Shown: in pieces, positions 11,400-20,782 of the stretch | Position numbering within the stretch: the first letter of the stretch is position 1 | How the letters are laid out: every line of letters starts with the position of its first letter | Assembly: GCF_014694375.1 (NCBI RefSeq) | Contig: NZ_JAAUWW010000020.1 | Location: forward strand, 1-64,000 | Source of the DNA: Vibrio sp. S17_S38 | Lineage (GTDB): Bacteria; Pseudomonadota; Gammaproteobacteria; Enterobacterales; Vibrionaceae | Direction: 5' to 3' | Length of the DNA stretch: 64,000 nt | The notes under the pieces: model-generated | Databases searched by the model: none | Told to the model about the DNA's origin: nothing | The model's input: the letters and a program-made list of their open reading frames with translations, nothing else | Program-made: the position numbers and the translations under genes

Positions 11400-11513
11400 A
11401 TGAAAGTTCGTGCTTCCGTTAAAAAAATCTGCCGTAACTGTAAAGTTATCAAGCGCAACGGTGTTGTGCGTGTAATTTGCAGTGAGCCAAAGCATAAACA
11501 ACGCCAAGGCTAA
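11400..11513 (+). CDS. rpmJ: 50S ribosomal protein L36 (zinc-ribbon form)
   Basis: L36 is the smallest 50S protein. The 37-residue product starts [17 protein letters not shown] and ends KHKQRQG. It has the zinc ligands Cys11, Cys14, Cys27 and His32, so it is the C+ form that is replaced by a zinc-free paralogue under zinc limitation in some bacteria. It is the last gene of the spc operon, with a GGAG ribosome binding site 9 bases before the ATG. Confidence 0.95.
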
Positions 11514-11540
11514 TTAGCAGAAATTTTTACTTGAAATATG

Positions 11541-11576
11541 AAGGCAGGCCGAGTATATTCCTCGGCCTACCTTTTG
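11541..11576 (+). terminator. Hairpin between rpmJ and rpsM, terminator-like
   Basis: AGGCCGAG (11546-11553) pairs with CTCGGCCT (11561-11568), and beyond one mismatch the stem extends through AAGG/CCTT. Four Ts follow. It lies between the spc and alpha operons. The short T run suggests partial termination, or a processing signal. Confidence 0.55.
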
Positions 11577-11590
11577 CGTGCAAAAGAAGT

Positions 11591-11680
11591 AGTATGCTGC
11601 TGCGTATCCTCGACGGGCTTTGCAGCAGATAATTCTTTATATAAGTACTAGGAGTGAATAGTGGCCCGTATAGCAGGCAT
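11591..11680 (+). promoter_or_regulatory. Alpha operon leader, S4-binding pseudoknot
   Basis: The sequence before rpsM contains GTATCCTCGACGGGCTTTGC and a TGCTGC/GCAGCA stem (11595-11600 with 11622-11627). The E. coli alpha operon leader has the same arrangement (GTATCC, then ACGGGCTTT, then the rpsM GTG). In E. coli this nested pseudoknot binds S4 and traps the ribosome at the rpsM start. Assignment rests on remembered sequence similarity and position. Confidence 0.7.
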
Positions 11681-12017
11681 TAACATTCCTGATCAAAAAC
11701 ATGCAGTAATCGCACTTACAGCGATTTACGGCATCGGCAAAACTCGTTCTCAAGCTATTTTAGCTGAAGTGGGTATTGCTGAAGATGTTAAGATCAGTGA
11801 ACTAACAGATGAGCAGATTGATCAACTGCGTGATGGTGTAGCTAAATACACTGTAGAAGGTGATCTACGTCGTGAAGTCTCGATGAACATTAAGCGTCTT
11901 ATGGACCTTGGTTGTTATCGTGGTCTTCGTCATCGTCGCAGTCTACCACTACGTGGACAGCGTACTAAAACCAACGCTCGCACCCGTAAAGGTCCGCGCA
12001 AGCCGATCAAAAAATAA
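11661..12017 (+). CDS. rpsM: 30S ribosomal protein S13
   Basis: S13 forms bridges to the 50S subunit and contacts the P-site tRNA. The 118-residue protein starts at GTG ([19 protein letters not shown]), the same unusual start as in E. coli, where S4 regulation acts on this codon. The ribosome binding site is AGGAGTG. It is the first gene of the alpha operon. Confidence 0.97.
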   Translation: MARIAGINIPDQKHAVIALTAIYGIGKTRSQAILAEVGIAEDVKISELTDEQIDQLRDGVAKYTVEGDLRREVSMNIKRLMDLGCYRGLRHRRSLPLRGQRTKTNARTRKGPRKPIKK

Positions 12018-12038
12018 TCGGATAAGGTAGAGAGTACA

Positions 12039-12428
12039 ATGGCAAAACAACCAACACGCACGCGTAAACGCGTTCGCAAGCAAGTAGCAGATGGCGTAGC
12101 GCACATCCATGCTTCTTTTAACAACACAATCGTGACCATTACTGACCGTCAAGGTAACGCACTAGCTTGGGCTACTGCAGGTGGTTCAGGTTTCCGTGGT
12201 TCTCGTAAATCTACGCCGTTTGCTGCACAGGTTGCTGCTGAACGCGCAGGTGAAATAGCCAAAGAATATGGCTTAAAGAACTTGGAAGTTATGGTTAAGG
12301 GCCCTGGTCCTGGTCGTGAGTCTACAATCCGTGCTTTAAACGCATTGGGTTACCGCATTACAAATATTGTAGATGCAACTCCGATCCCTCATAACGGTTG
12401 TCGTCCACCTAAGAAACGTCGCGTTTAA
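12039..12428 (+). CDS. rpsK: 30S ribosomal protein S11
   Basis: S11 lies on the platform near the Shine-Dalgarno helix. The 129 residues match the family, with [20 protein letters not shown] and the C-terminal [13 protein letters not shown]. It is in the alpha operon, 21 bases after rpsM. Confidence 0.98.
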   Translation: MAKQPTRTRKRVRKQVADGVAHIHASFNNTIVTITDRQGNALAWATAGGSGFRGSRKSTPFAAQVAAERAGEIAKEYGLKNLEVMVKGPGPGRESTIRALNALGYRITNIVDATPIPHNGCRPPKKRRV

Positions 12429-12457
12429 TTCGTTTCTAGGAATATTGGAGAAAGATC

Positions 12458-13078
12458 ATGGCAAGATATTTGGGCCCTAAGCTTAAGCTTAGTCGTCGTG
12501 AAGGTACTGACTTATTCCTTAAGTCAGGTGTCCGCGCGATCGATACCAAGTGTAAAATTGATAACGCACCAGGTGTACACGGCGCTCGTCGCGGTCGTCT
12601 ATCTGAGTTTGGCGTTCAGCTTCGTGAGAAGCAAAAAGTTCGTCGTATGTATGGCGTACTAGAAAAACAATTCCGCAACTACTACAAAGAAGCTGCACGC
12701 CTTAAAGGCAATACAGGTGCAAACCTGCTTCAACTTCTTGAAGGTCGTTTAGATAATGTTGTTTACCGTATGGGCTTTGGTGCTACTCGCGCTGAATCAC
12801 GTCAACTAGTTAGCCATAAAGCTATCTTAGTAAACGGCAAAGTAGTTAACGTTCCTTCATTCAAAGTTTCGGCGAATGACGTTGTTTCTATCCGTGAAAA
12901 GGCTAAACTGCAATCACGTATTAAGGCTGCTCTAGAAGTTGCTGAACAACGCGAAAAACCAACTTGGATTGAAGTAGATGGTGGCAAGATGGAAGGTGTG
13001 TTTAAACGCATCCCAGAACGTTCTGATCTATCTGCTGACATCAACGAACACTTGATCGTCGAACTTTACTCTAAGTAA
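12458..13078 (+). CDS. rpsD: 30S ribosomal protein S4
   Basis: S4 nucleates 30S assembly and represses its own operon by binding the leader upstream of rpsM. The 206-residue product starts [20 protein letters not shown] and contains the S4 RNA-binding domain ([15 protein letters not shown]). It is in the alpha operon, before rpoA. Confidence 0.98.
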   Translation: MARYLGPKLKLSRREGTDLFLKSGVRAIDTKCKIDNAPGVHGARRGRLSEFGVQLREKQKVRRMYGVLEKQFRNYYKEAARLKGNTGANLLQLLEGRLDNVVYRMGFGATRAESRQLVSHKAILVNGKVVNVPSFKVSANDVVSIREKAKLQSRIKAALEVAEQREKPTWIEVDGGKMEGVFKRIPERSDLSADINEHLIVELYSK

Positions 13079-13102
13079 AGTTTAAACAAAAGAGAGGACA
13101 CA

Positions 13103-14095
13103 ATGCAGGGTTCTGTAACAGAATTTCTTAAGCCACGTCTTGTTGACATCGAACAGATCAGCACGACACATGCAAAAGTAACTCTTGAGCCTTTAGAGCG
13201 TGGCTTTGGTCACACTTTAGGTAATGCACTTCGCCGAATTCTTCTATCTTCTATGCCAGGTTGTGCTGTGACAGAAGTGGAAATTGATGGCGTTCTACAC
13301 GAATACAGCACCAAAGAAGGTGTTCAAGAGGATATCCTTGAGGTTCTTCTTAACCTAAAAGGTTTAGCTGTAAGTATTGCCGAAGGCAAAGATGAAGTGT
13401 TCATTACACTAAATAAGTCAGGCTCGGGCCCTGTTGTTGCAGGTGACATCATCCATAATGGTGATGTAGAGATCGCTAACCCAGAGCACGTTATTTGTCA
13501 CCTAACGGATGACAATGCTGAAATCGCTATGCGTATTAAAGTAGAACGTGGTCGTGGTTATGTTCCGTCTTCAGCTCGTATCCATACAGAAGAAGATGAG
13601 CGTCCAATTGGTCGTCTACTTGTTGATGCAACTTACAGCCCGGTCGATAAAATCGCCTATGCAGTAGAAGCCGCACGTGTAGAGCAACGTACTGATTTAG
13701 ACAAGCTCGTTATCGATATGGAAACGAACGGTACTTTGGAACCTGAGGAAGCAATTCGTCGTGCAGCTACAATTTTAGCTGAACAACTTGATGCGTTCGT
13801 AGATCTACGTGATGTACGTGTACCTGAAGAGAAAGAAGAGAAGCCGGAATTCGATCCTATTCTTCTGCGTCCTGTAGACGATCTTGAACTAACAGTTCGC
13901 TCTGCTAACTGCTTAAAAGCAGAAGCGATTCACTACATCGGTGATCTTGTACAGCGTACTGAGGTTGAGCTTCTTAAAACGCCAAACCTTGGTAAGAAGT
14001 CTTTAACAGAAATTAAAGATGTTCTAGCGTCGCGCGGTCTGTCTCTAGGTATGCGCCTAGAAAACTGGCCACCAGCGTCGATTGCTGAAGATTAA
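13103..14095 (+). CDS. rpoA: RNA polymerase alpha subunit
   Basis: The alpha subunit scaffolds RNA polymerase assembly and contacts UP elements and activators through its C-terminal domain. The 330 residues include the N-terminal dimerisation domain ([22 protein letters not shown]) and the C-terminal domain ([20 protein letters not shown]), whose Arg near position 265 is the DNA-contacting residue in E. coli. It sits in the alpha operon between rpsD and rplQ. Confidence 0.98.
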   Translation: MQGSVTEFLKPRLVDIEQISTTHAKVTLEPLERGFGHTLGNALRRILLSSMPGCAVTEVEIDGVLHEYSTKEGVQEDILEVLLNLKGLAVSIAEGKDEVFITLNKSGSGPVVAGDIIHNGDVEIANPEHVICHLTDDNAEIAMRIKVERGRGYVPSSARIHTEEDERPIGRLLVDATYSPVDKIAYAVEAARVEQRTDLDKLVIDMETNGTLEPEEAIRRAATILAEQLDAFVDLRDVRVPEEKEEKPEFDPILLRPVDDLELTVRSANCLKAEAIHYIGDLVQRTEVELLKTPNLGKKSLTEIKDVLASRGLSLGMRLENWPPASIAED

Positions 14096-14118
14096 TTGAT
14101 ATTAGTTAGAAGGATTAG

Positions 14119-14505
<387 letters not shown>

Positions 14506-14528
14506 ATACGAAAGTTCATTAATAAAAA

Positions 14529-14558
14529 ACGCTGAGTCGATGACTCAGCGTTTTTTTT
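14529..14558 (+). terminator. Terminator at the end of the alpha operon
   Basis: Ten perfect pairs (ACGCTGAGTC at 14529-14538 with GACTCAGCGT at 14542-14551) are followed by eight Ts. A run of As on the other side means it could also serve the convergent DUF2780 gene. Confidence 0.92.
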
Positions 14559-14611
14559 GTCTGAAAAATACTATGTAATATTTTTTGTTTAAAAATGGTC
14601 GATATACTTAT

Positions 14612-15088
14612 TTATTTCCAGAGGCTTGTCAGTGAATCCATTAGCCCGCTGCTTGCACCTTCTTTATTTAAATAATCGAGCACAATTGGTGCATATTGAT
14701 CAACCATTGAGCTATCTAAGCCTAGTTTTTCGAATGCACTTTTTACGGCAGCCATGCTATCTAGTGAACCACTTGTTGATTTAGCCGTATTAAGTAATCC
14801 ACCAAGTTGAGAAGATAGCCCATCTAATTCATTACTACTATCGGTTGGTAATTTATTTGATGCGAGAGCTAAAAGAGCTCCTGCACCACCAGCCGCTTGA
14901 GTTGATGATACCCCGAGTTCATTTTTTAGCGTATTAACCAATTCAGAACTATTTTTAGCCGAATTGCTAATTTGTGAACTAAGCTTATTAACAGAATCTG
15001 AATCTTTGTCGCTAAGACCAAATAATGCATAACTTGGTGCTGATATCAGTATGCTTAATGTGATTAAACCTACGGTTATTTTCTTCAT
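14612..15088 (-). CDS. Secreted DUF2780-family protein
   Basis: The 158-residue product has a clear signal peptide (MKKITVGLITLSILISAPSYA, about 21 residues) and so is probably periplasmic or secreted. The mature part is rich in Ser, Leu, Asn and Gly and looks helical; it ends with FEKLGLDSSMVDQYAPIVLDYL, a pattern I associate with the DUF2780 (VcgC/VcgE) family. No catalytic motif is visible and the function is unknown. It is a single gene pointing towards the alpha operon, with a poor neighbourhood for inference. Confidence 0.8.
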   Translation of the reverse strand: MKKITVGLITLSILISAPSYALFGLSDKDSDSVNKLSSQISNSAKNSSELVNTLKNELGVSSTQAAGGAGALLALASNKLPTDSSNELDGLSSQLGGLLNTAKSTSGSLDSMAAVKSAFEKLGLDSSMVDQYAPIVLDYLNKEGASSGLMDSLTSLWK

Positions 15089-15210
15089 GGGAGTATCCTA
15101 TGCTAATGACGTTTTGATATGTTTCTTATATAACGATATTAGTTTATACGTTAGTTAAGGCAATTTGTCATTATGGTTAAAGATAATGTTTTATGTAGTT
15201 ATTAGGGGAT

Positions 15211-15236
15211 AAAAAAAGCAGCTCAAAGGCTGCTTC
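15211..15236 (-). terminator. Terminator after fklB
   Basis: AAGCAGC (15217-15223) and GCTGCTT (15230-15236) form a stem. On the minus strand it is followed by a run of seven Ts, 24 bases beyond the fklB stop. Confidence 0.85.
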
Positions 15237-15259
15237 TATTTACATTAAAACTTGTAATA

Positions 15260-15880
15260 TTAAAGAATTGCTAATAATTCTACTTCGAATACAAGTGCGG
15301 CGAAAGGTGGAATTGCTGCACCTGCACCACGCTCGCCATAAGCAAGATCTTGAGGAATATACAGTTTCCATTTTGAACCAACAGGCATCAATTGTAATGC
15401 TTCAACCCAACCAGCAATGACTCCAGTTACAGGGAATTCTGCAGGCTGGCCGCGTTGCACTGAGCTGTCGAAAACAGTGCCATCGGTTAGTTGGCCGTGG
15501 TAATGGACACGTACTTGCTTATCGGATGTAGGGACTTCACCTGTACCTTCAGTCATTACTTCATACTGTAGACCAGATTCAAGAGTAGTAACTTCAGAAC
15601 GTAGAGCGTTATCTTTCAAAAATTCTTCACCATCTGCAGCTGCTACTTTAGCAAGTTCAGCGCGTTGTGATTCTGCACGAGTATGTAAGTCGCGTAGTGC
15701 GTTGTTAATTTCATCAACTTCGATTTCTGGCATGTCACCAGTTAATGAAGTTGCGATACCTTTTGCAATCGCTGCTACATTTAGACCTTCTAGGCCACTG
15801 CCTGCAAGTTGTTGTCCCATTTGAAGACCAATACCGTAACTTGCTTTTTGTTCAACTGTTTCTAATTTAACGTCAGACAT
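15260..15880 (-). CDS. fklB: FKBP-type peptidyl-prolyl isomerase FklB (FKBP22)
   Basis: FklB catalyses cis-trans isomerisation of proline peptide bonds. The start at 15880 (MSDVKLETVEQKASYGIGLQ) gives 206 residues, exactly the E. coli FklB length; an upstream in-frame extension of 41 residues is rejected. The N-terminal helical dimerisation domain is followed by the FKBP fold with VRVHYHGQLTDGTVFDSS, GVIAGWVEALQLMPVG and YGERGAGAAIPPFAALVFEVELL. It is divergent from the oapA/ytfB gene, as fklB and ytfB are neighbours in E. coli. Confidence 0.95.
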   Translation of the reverse strand: MSDVKLETVEQKASYGIGLQMGQQLAGSGLEGLNVAAIAKGIATSLTGDMPEIEVDEINNALRDLHTRAESQRAELAKVAAADGEEFLKDNALRSEVTTLESGLQYEVMTEGTGEVPTSDKQVRVHYHGQLTDGTVFDSSVQRGQPAEFPVTGVIAGWVEALQLMPVGSKWKLYIPQDLAYGERGAGAAIPPFAALVFEVELLAIL

Positions 15881-16054
15881 GCGAATCTCTTGTTTGCTTA
15901 AATGAAGTGTTAAGAATACCAGTTCTGCTATAGAGATGAAACTTTGTAAGAATAAATTGGTTTTACTATCGAAGGAGTCTGAAATTTTGTACTCTACTGA
16001 CAAAGTTTTAAGTTAAATAATTATGATGATGAAAAATAAATATGAGGTTTGGCT

Positions 16055-16699
16055 GTGAATCAACGAAATCGACAACCATCGTCCTTTAAACATAAAATAG
16101 CCAATAGTTCCTTTTTTGTTGCCTGCAATAAATACTGGAGTGGGTTACCAGTGTTGCATCAACGCGGTTTAATGGTTTTAATACCGATTGTTTTGCTATT
16201 GATTTTCTTTCCTGTTAGCCATTCCGACACTGATATTGTTAAACCAGCTAACAAAATTAGTAGCCCACAGCGCGTTTCGGTGCCAGTAATGATCAACGGT
16301 GTTGAGACTAGTGCATCAAAACCGAAACCAAAGATAGATGAAAATAAAGATGAAAAGCGAATCAGCCTAAATGGTAATACTGATGATGCAACATCTGATA
16401 CTAAAACTAAGTCTATCGTAACTGATAATGCAGGACCTGAACCTTGGCATAATTATACTGTGAAAGAGGGAGATACTCTCTCTCAGGTTTTCCGAAATAA
16501 TGATCTATCGTTGTCTGATTTAAACCAGTTGGTAGCTATTGAAGGCAAGGATAAAGCATTAAGTCAGATTAAACATGGTCAGTTAGTTCGCTTCAAGCTG
16601 ACTAATCGTGGTGACCTTGATATTCTTCAGATTGAAAAAGAAGCTGGTACAGTATTATTTTTCCGACTTTCAAGTGGTGGTTTTGAACGAGGTCAGTAA
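16055..16699 (+). CDS. ytfB: OapA/YtfB-type LysM-like cell-envelope protein
   Basis: The product resembles E. coli YtfB and Haemophilus OapA, inner-membrane proteins with a C-terminal LysM-like domain that binds glycans and, for YtfB, is linked to cell division. The GTG at 16055 has GAGG seven bases upstream, so I prefer it over a TTG at 16049. The 214 residues show the OapA N-terminal motif WSGLPVLHQRGL, a membrane segment at about 38-54, a low-complexity periplasmic linker and a LysM-like domain from about residue 130 (YTVKEGDTLSQVF). Its stop directly abuts the convergent elaA stop. Confidence 0.85.
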   Translation: MNQRNRQPSSFKHKIANSSFFVACNKYWSGLPVLHQRGLMVLIPIVLLLIFFPVSHSDTDIVKPANKISSPQRVSVPVMINGVETSASKPKPKIDENKDEKRISLNGNTDDATSDTKTKSIVTDNAGPEPWHNYTVKEGDTLSQVFRNNDLSLSDLNQLVAIEGKDKALSQIKHGQLVRFKLTNRGDLDILQIEKEAGTVLFFRLSSGGFERGQ

Positions 16700-17149
16700 T
16701 TAAGCGATTCTAGTCATATCGATATGGGGAATATCATCTTCTAGGTATTCCTCACTGACCTTTTTAAATCCATGTTGTTGATAGTAATATTCTAAATGCG
16801 ATTGTGCACCGATGCTCACATCGCACTCTCCCCAGTATTTTTGACAATGCTCTAATGCAGTTTTAATTAATTGATGCCCTAAGCCTGACCCGCGATGATT
16901 CCCTTTTGTTGCTACACGCCCAATACTTACTTCTGAAAAACTAATGCCTTGGGGGAGTAATCGAGCACAAGCAATGAGCTCATCTTCTTTATACCCCATT
17001 AAATGGTAGACCCCAGATAGGATATCTTTTCCATCGAGTTCTGGATAAGGGCAAGTTTGTTCTACAACAAAGACATCAACACGTAACTTCAATAGCTGAT
17101 AAAGCTCTATTGGTGTTAACTCTTCAAACGGTACACATTTCCATTGCAT
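16700..17149 (-). CDS. elaA: GNAT acetyltransferase ElaA
   Basis: ElaA is a small GNAT-fold N-acetyltransferase of unknown substrate. The start at 17149 (MQWKCVPFEELTP) has AAAGAG upstream and gives 149 residues, close to E. coli ElaA; a Met seven codons earlier lacks a ribosome binding site. The acetyl-CoA binding region IGRVATKGNHRGSGLGHQLI and the ElaA-typical VFVVEQTCPYPELDG and IPHIDMTR are present. It is convergent with the OapA gene with no spacer. Confidence 0.9.
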   Translation of the reverse strand: MQWKCVPFEELTPIELYQLLKLRVDVFVVEQTCPYPELDGKDILSGVYHLMGYKEDELIACARLLPQGISFSEVSIGRVATKGNHRGSGLGHQLIKTALEHCQKYWGECDVSIGAQSHLEYYYQQHGFKKVSEEYLEDDIPHIDMTRIA

Positions 17150-17269
17150 GATTTTTCTCTTTAAATTCATTAGAGCATTATTTTCAATTACCCTACCATT
17201 TTACTCTTGCTCCGCCAATACGGTACTTTTGATAGACTCAATATTAATATTATTTCCCTTCCCTTAGCA

Positions 17270-17283
17270 GTTATTCGAATAAC
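17270..17283. promoter_or_regulatory. 14-bp perfect palindrome upstream of the cys operon
   Basis: GTTATTCGAATAAC is its own reverse complement. It lies in the 215-base gap between the divergent elaA and cobA genes, about 80-90 bases before cobA. Position and symmetry suggest an operator; a CysB-type regulator is the obvious candidate for this operon, but I cannot show it. Confidence 0.4.
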
Positions 17284-17364
17284 GAATGAATTTTTGGCAT
17301 TTCAGCTAATTCATACAGATCGTCATAATGAATTCTCATTTAGGATTAATGGCGATTCAAAGGT

Positions 17365-18264
17365 ATGGATACGATTAAGCATTTTCCAATGCGAGACAAA
17401 AATCAAGTTAAAGCTGTTCCAAATATGAATGCCTTACTGACTAAATCAACAAGCAAACTTATAAGTGGGTGTGTAGCTTTGATCGGTGCGGGCCCTGGAG
17501 ATGCTGAATTATTGACTTTGAAAGCCTTATCTTATCTTCAGCAGGCCGATGTTGTGCTTTATGACTATTTAGTCTCTGATGAAATCATGGCGCTAATACC
17601 AAAAGACACCATCTTAGTATGTGTAGGCAAAAAAGCAGGTCATCACAGTGTGCCACAGGATAAAACCAATCAGCTTTTGGTCGATTTCGCGACACAAGGT
17701 TATAAGGTGGCACGAATTAAAGGTGGTGATCCTTTTATGTTTGGCCGCGGTGGTGAAGAGTTAGAAGTACTTGCGGATGCTGGAATTCGATTTGAAGTTA
17801 TTCCCGGTATTACTGCAGCTGCAGGAGCAACTGCTTATGCTGGTATTCCGTTAACTCACCGTGATTATGCTCAGTCAGCAATGTTTATTACTGGTCATCT
17901 TAAATCTGACCAAGATTCGCTGGAATGGGAAACGTTAGCGCGTGGTAATCAAACGTTAGTGATTTATATGGGCTTGATGAAATCTAGTCATATTCAGCAG
18001 CAATTGATTGAAAATGGCCGAGCAATAAATACACCTATCGCAATCATTCAACGTGGTACACAGAAAAATCAAAAAGTTTTCATTGGTGAGCTTTCTGAGC
18101 TTGCCAGTTTAGCAACTCGTGCTGAATCGCCATCATTAATCGTCGTGGGCGAAGTGGTAAAACTTGCGAATAAATTAAGTTGGTTTAATCAAGATTCTCA
18201 ATTGAATCATGGTGACGTAATCGCACATTTAAATTTAAATCAAACCAAGGTGATGGCTGTTTAA
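17365..18264 (+). CDS. cobA: Uroporphyrinogen-III C-methyltransferase (siroheme synthesis)
   Basis: This SAM-dependent enzyme makes precorrin-2 from uroporphyrinogen III, the first step towards siroheme, the cofactor of sulfite reductase. The 299 residues carry the family motifs [35 protein letters not shown], and [22 protein letters not shown]. It is the stand-alone form: the oxidase/ferrochelatase half of CysG is absent. The start is uncertain: ATG 17365 has AAAGG almost touching it, and ATGs at 17389 and 17425 are possible. It heads the cysD-cysN-permease-cysC genes, so it supports sulfate assimilation. Confidence 0.93.
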   Translation: MDTIKHFPMRDKNQVKAVPNMNALLTKSTSKLISGCVALIGAGPGDAELLTLKALSYLQQADVVLYDYLVSDEIMALIPKDTILVCVGKKAGHHSVPQDKTNQLLVDFATQGYKVARIKGGDPFMFGRGGEELEVLADAGIRFEVIPGITAAAGATAYAGIPLTHRDYAQSAMFITGHLKSDQDSLEWETLARGNQTLVIYMGLMKSSHIQQQLIENGRAINTPIAIIQRGTQKNQKVFIGELSELASLATRAESPSLIVVGEVVKLANKLSWFNQDSQLNHGDVIAHLNLNQTKVMAV

Positions 18265-18336
18265 TTACAGCCTTTAAATGAAGTAATTAGCCTTTGGATA
18301 TAGATAGAAGCTCGTAGAGCGATAAGGAAATATAAC

Positions 18337-19245
18337 ATGGAACAAGAACGTTTGACCCACTTGCAGCAACTAGAAGCGGAAAGTATTCATATCATCCGTG
18401 AAGTTGCTGCTGAGTTTGATAATCCAGTCATGATGTATTCGATCGGTAAAGACTCAGCCGTTATGTTGTATTTAGCTCGTAAAGCTTTTTATCCAGGCAA
18501 GTTGCCATTTCCACTTCTGCATGTTGATACAGATTGGAAATTTAAAGAGATGATTGAATTTCGTGATCGCACCGCTAAAAAATATGGCTTTGATCTTTTG
18601 GTGCATAAAAATCCAGAAGGAATGGCGATGGGGTGTAATCCTTTTATTCATGGTTCATCTAAACATACCGACATCATGAAAACTCAAGGTTTAAAGCAAG
18701 CGTTAAATCAACATGGGTTTGATGCAGCATTCGGTGGCGCTCGTCGTGATGAAGAAAAATCGCGTGCTAAAGAACGAGTCTATTCCTTCCGTGATAAACA
18801 CCATGGTTGGGATCCTAAAAACCAACGTCCAGAATTATGGAAGACCTATAACGGTCAAGTAAATAAAGGAGAAAGCATTCGTGTTTTCCCTCTATCGAAT
18901 TGGACTGAACTGGATATTTGGCAATACATTTACCTAGAAAATATTGAAATTGTGCCTTTGTATTTATCGGCTGTCCGTCCTGTGGTTAATCGTAATGGCA
19001 TGTTGATCATGGTGGATGATGATCGCTTCGTATTTGAAGAGGGTGAAAAAGTCGAGCATAAGAGTGTTCGTTTTAGAACTTTAGGGTGCTATCCATTAAC
19101 GGGGGCAGTTGAGTCTACAGCAGCCACGTTACCCGAAATTATTCAAGAAATGTTGGTAGCAAGATCAAGTGAAAGACAGGGGCGAGCGATCGACCACGAT
19201 CAGTCTGGATCAATGGAATTGAAAAAGCGTCAAGGCTATTTCTAA
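18337..19245 (+). CDS. cysD: Sulfate adenylyltransferase subunit 2
   Basis: CysD is the catalytic subunit of ATP sulfurylase and makes adenosine 5'-phosphosulfate with the GTPase CysN. The 302 residues match E. coli CysD. The PP-loop SIGKDS lies at residues 35-40, and [16 protein letters not shown] and [15 protein letters not shown] are conserved. It is 72 bases after cobA with the ribosome binding site AAGGA. Confidence 0.97.
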   Translation: MEQERLTHLQQLEAESIHIIREVAAEFDNPVMMYSIGKDSAVMLYLARKAFYPGKLPFPLLHVDTDWKFKEMIEFRDRTAKKYGFDLLVHKNPEGMAMGCNPFIHGSSKHTDIMKTQGLKQALNQHGFDAAFGGARRDEEKSRAKERVYSFRDKHHGWDPKNQRPELWKTYNGQVNKGESIRVFPLSNWTELDIWQYIYLENIEIVPLYLSAVRPVVNRNGMLIMVDDDRFVFEEGEKVEHKSVRFRTLGCYPLTGAVESTAATLPEIIQEMLVARSSERQGRAIDHDQSGSMELKKRQGYF

Positions 19246-19316
19246 TTCATTGTTTTTGCTTAAGTGCGCTTACTACCACGCTATTAATACATGCATTTGC
19301 ATAAAAGGATTTAACT

Positions 19317-20765
19317 ATGAATACGGTGATTGAAGCTGAATTGGCTGAATTGGGAATCGAAGGTTATTTGACTCGACATCAATACAAATCATTAATGCGC
19401 TTTCTAACCTGTGGCTCAGTTGATGATGGTAAAAGTACCTTAATTGGTCGTTTACTGCATGACTCAAAACAAATTTATGAAGACCAATTAGCCGCGGTCA
19501 ATAATGATAGCCAACGTGTTGGTACTACGGGTGATCGCCCTGATTTAGCATTATTGGTTGATGGCCTACAAGCCGAGCGTGAACAAGGCATTACCATTGA
19601 TGTAGCGTATCGTTATTTTTCTACTCAAAAACGTAAGTTTATCATTGCTGATACTCCTGGGCATGAACAGTATACGCGTAATATGGCGACAGGTGCTTCT
19701 ACGTGTGATGTGGCGGTTATTTTAATTGATGCTCGTAAAGGTGTGCTCGATCAAACTCGTCGTCACTCTTTTATCGCTAGCTTATTAGGTATTCGTCATT
19801 TTGTCGTAGCTGTTAATAAAATGGACTTAGTGGAGTATTCACAAGCGCGTTTTGAAGAAATTCGTCAAGAGTATTTTGAGTTCGCTACAAACCTTAACCA
19901 AGATATTGATATTCAATTGATCCCCATTTCGGCGCTGGAAGGCGATAACGTGGTCGATCAAACGGAAAATTTGGCTTGGTATCAAGGTTTGCCATTGCTG
20001 CAAATTTTAGAAAATATTGATTTAAGCCAAGCTAATACTCAAGGTGAATTCCGCTTACCAATTCAATATGTTAATCGCCCTAATTTAGATTTTCGTGGAT
20101 TTGCTGGGACGATTGCAAACGGAACCATTGCAGTTGGGGATAGCGTGACAGCATTACCGTCAGGTAAAAGCTCAAAAGTAGCACGAATTGTGACTTTTGA
20201 TGGCGATTTAGATTCGGCGCGTGCAGGACAAGCCATAACATTAACTCTTGAAGATGAAATTGATATCAGTCGTGGTGATCTGCTCGTCCCTACAGGTGCA
20301 TCGATTAAAGCGACTAATCAGTTTTTAGCGGATGTTGTGTGGATGACGGATCAACCGCTCGTAACCGGTCGTCAGTACGATATTAAAATTGCCGGAAAAC
20401 AAACGGTTGGTCAATTAGAGTCCATTAGATATCAATACGATATTAATAATCTTGAGCAATTTGAAACCAAGGAATTACCACTAAACGGTATTGGTTTATG
20501 TGAAATATCACTAACTGAAACCGTCGCGCTAGATGAGTATAGTGATTGCGAAGATACGGGTGGTTTTATCTTTATTGATCGGTTAACCAATGTGACGGTA
20601 GGTGCAGGAATGATCCGTGAGCGCTTACTTTCACAAGATCTTCACCATCAAACTTCAGCCAGTTTTGAAGTTGAATTGAATGCTCTGATTCGTAAGCACT
20701 TCCCACATTGGGAAGCGAAAGATATCAGTCAAATTTTTGATGTCAAACCTGTGAATAAGCAGTAA
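19317..20765 (+). CDS. cysN: Sulfate adenylyltransferase subunit 1 (GTPase)
   Basis: CysN hydrolyses GTP to drive APS formation by CysD. The 482-residue protein has the translation-factor GTPase motifs: P-loop GSVDDGKST at 33-41, DTPGHE at 112-117 and NKMD at 167-170. EF-Tu-like barrel domains follow. There is no fused CysC domain; a separate cysC lies two genes downstream. The ribosome binding site is AAAAGG. Confidence 0.97.
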   Translation: MNTVIEAELAELGIEGYLTRHQYKSLMRFLTCGSVDDGKSTLIGRLLHDSKQIYEDQLAAVNNDSQRVGTTGDRPDLALLVDGLQAEREQGITIDVAYRYFSTQKRKFIIADTPGHEQYTRNMATGASTCDVAVILIDARKGVLDQTRRHSFIASLLGIRHFVVAVNKMDLVEYSQARFEEIRQEYFEFATNLNQDIDIQLIPISALEGDNVVDQTENLAWYQGLPLLQILENIDLSQANTQGEFRLPIQYVNRPNLDFRGFAGTIANGTIAVGDSVTALPSGKSSKVARIVTFDGDLDSARAGQAITLTLEDEIDISRGDLLVPTGASIKATNQFLADVVWMTDQPLVTGRQYDIKIAGKQTVGQLESIRYQYDINNLEQFETKELPLNGIGLCEISLTETVALDEYSDCEDTGGFIFIDRLTNVTVGAGMIRERLLSQDLHHQTSASFEVELNALIRKHFPHWEAKDISQIFDVKPVNKQ

Positions 20766-20782
20766 TAAGGTTGGGTGTTGGC

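Noticed and set aside
15881..16003. A 41-codon N-terminal extension of fklB
   Set aside because: The family length is 206 residues from the Met at 15880; the extension lacks a ribosome binding site.
17207..17428. A 73-codon reading frame before cobA
   Set aside because: It overlaps the start of cobA, has no ribosome binding site and no recognisable protein character; it also runs through the likely promoter region.
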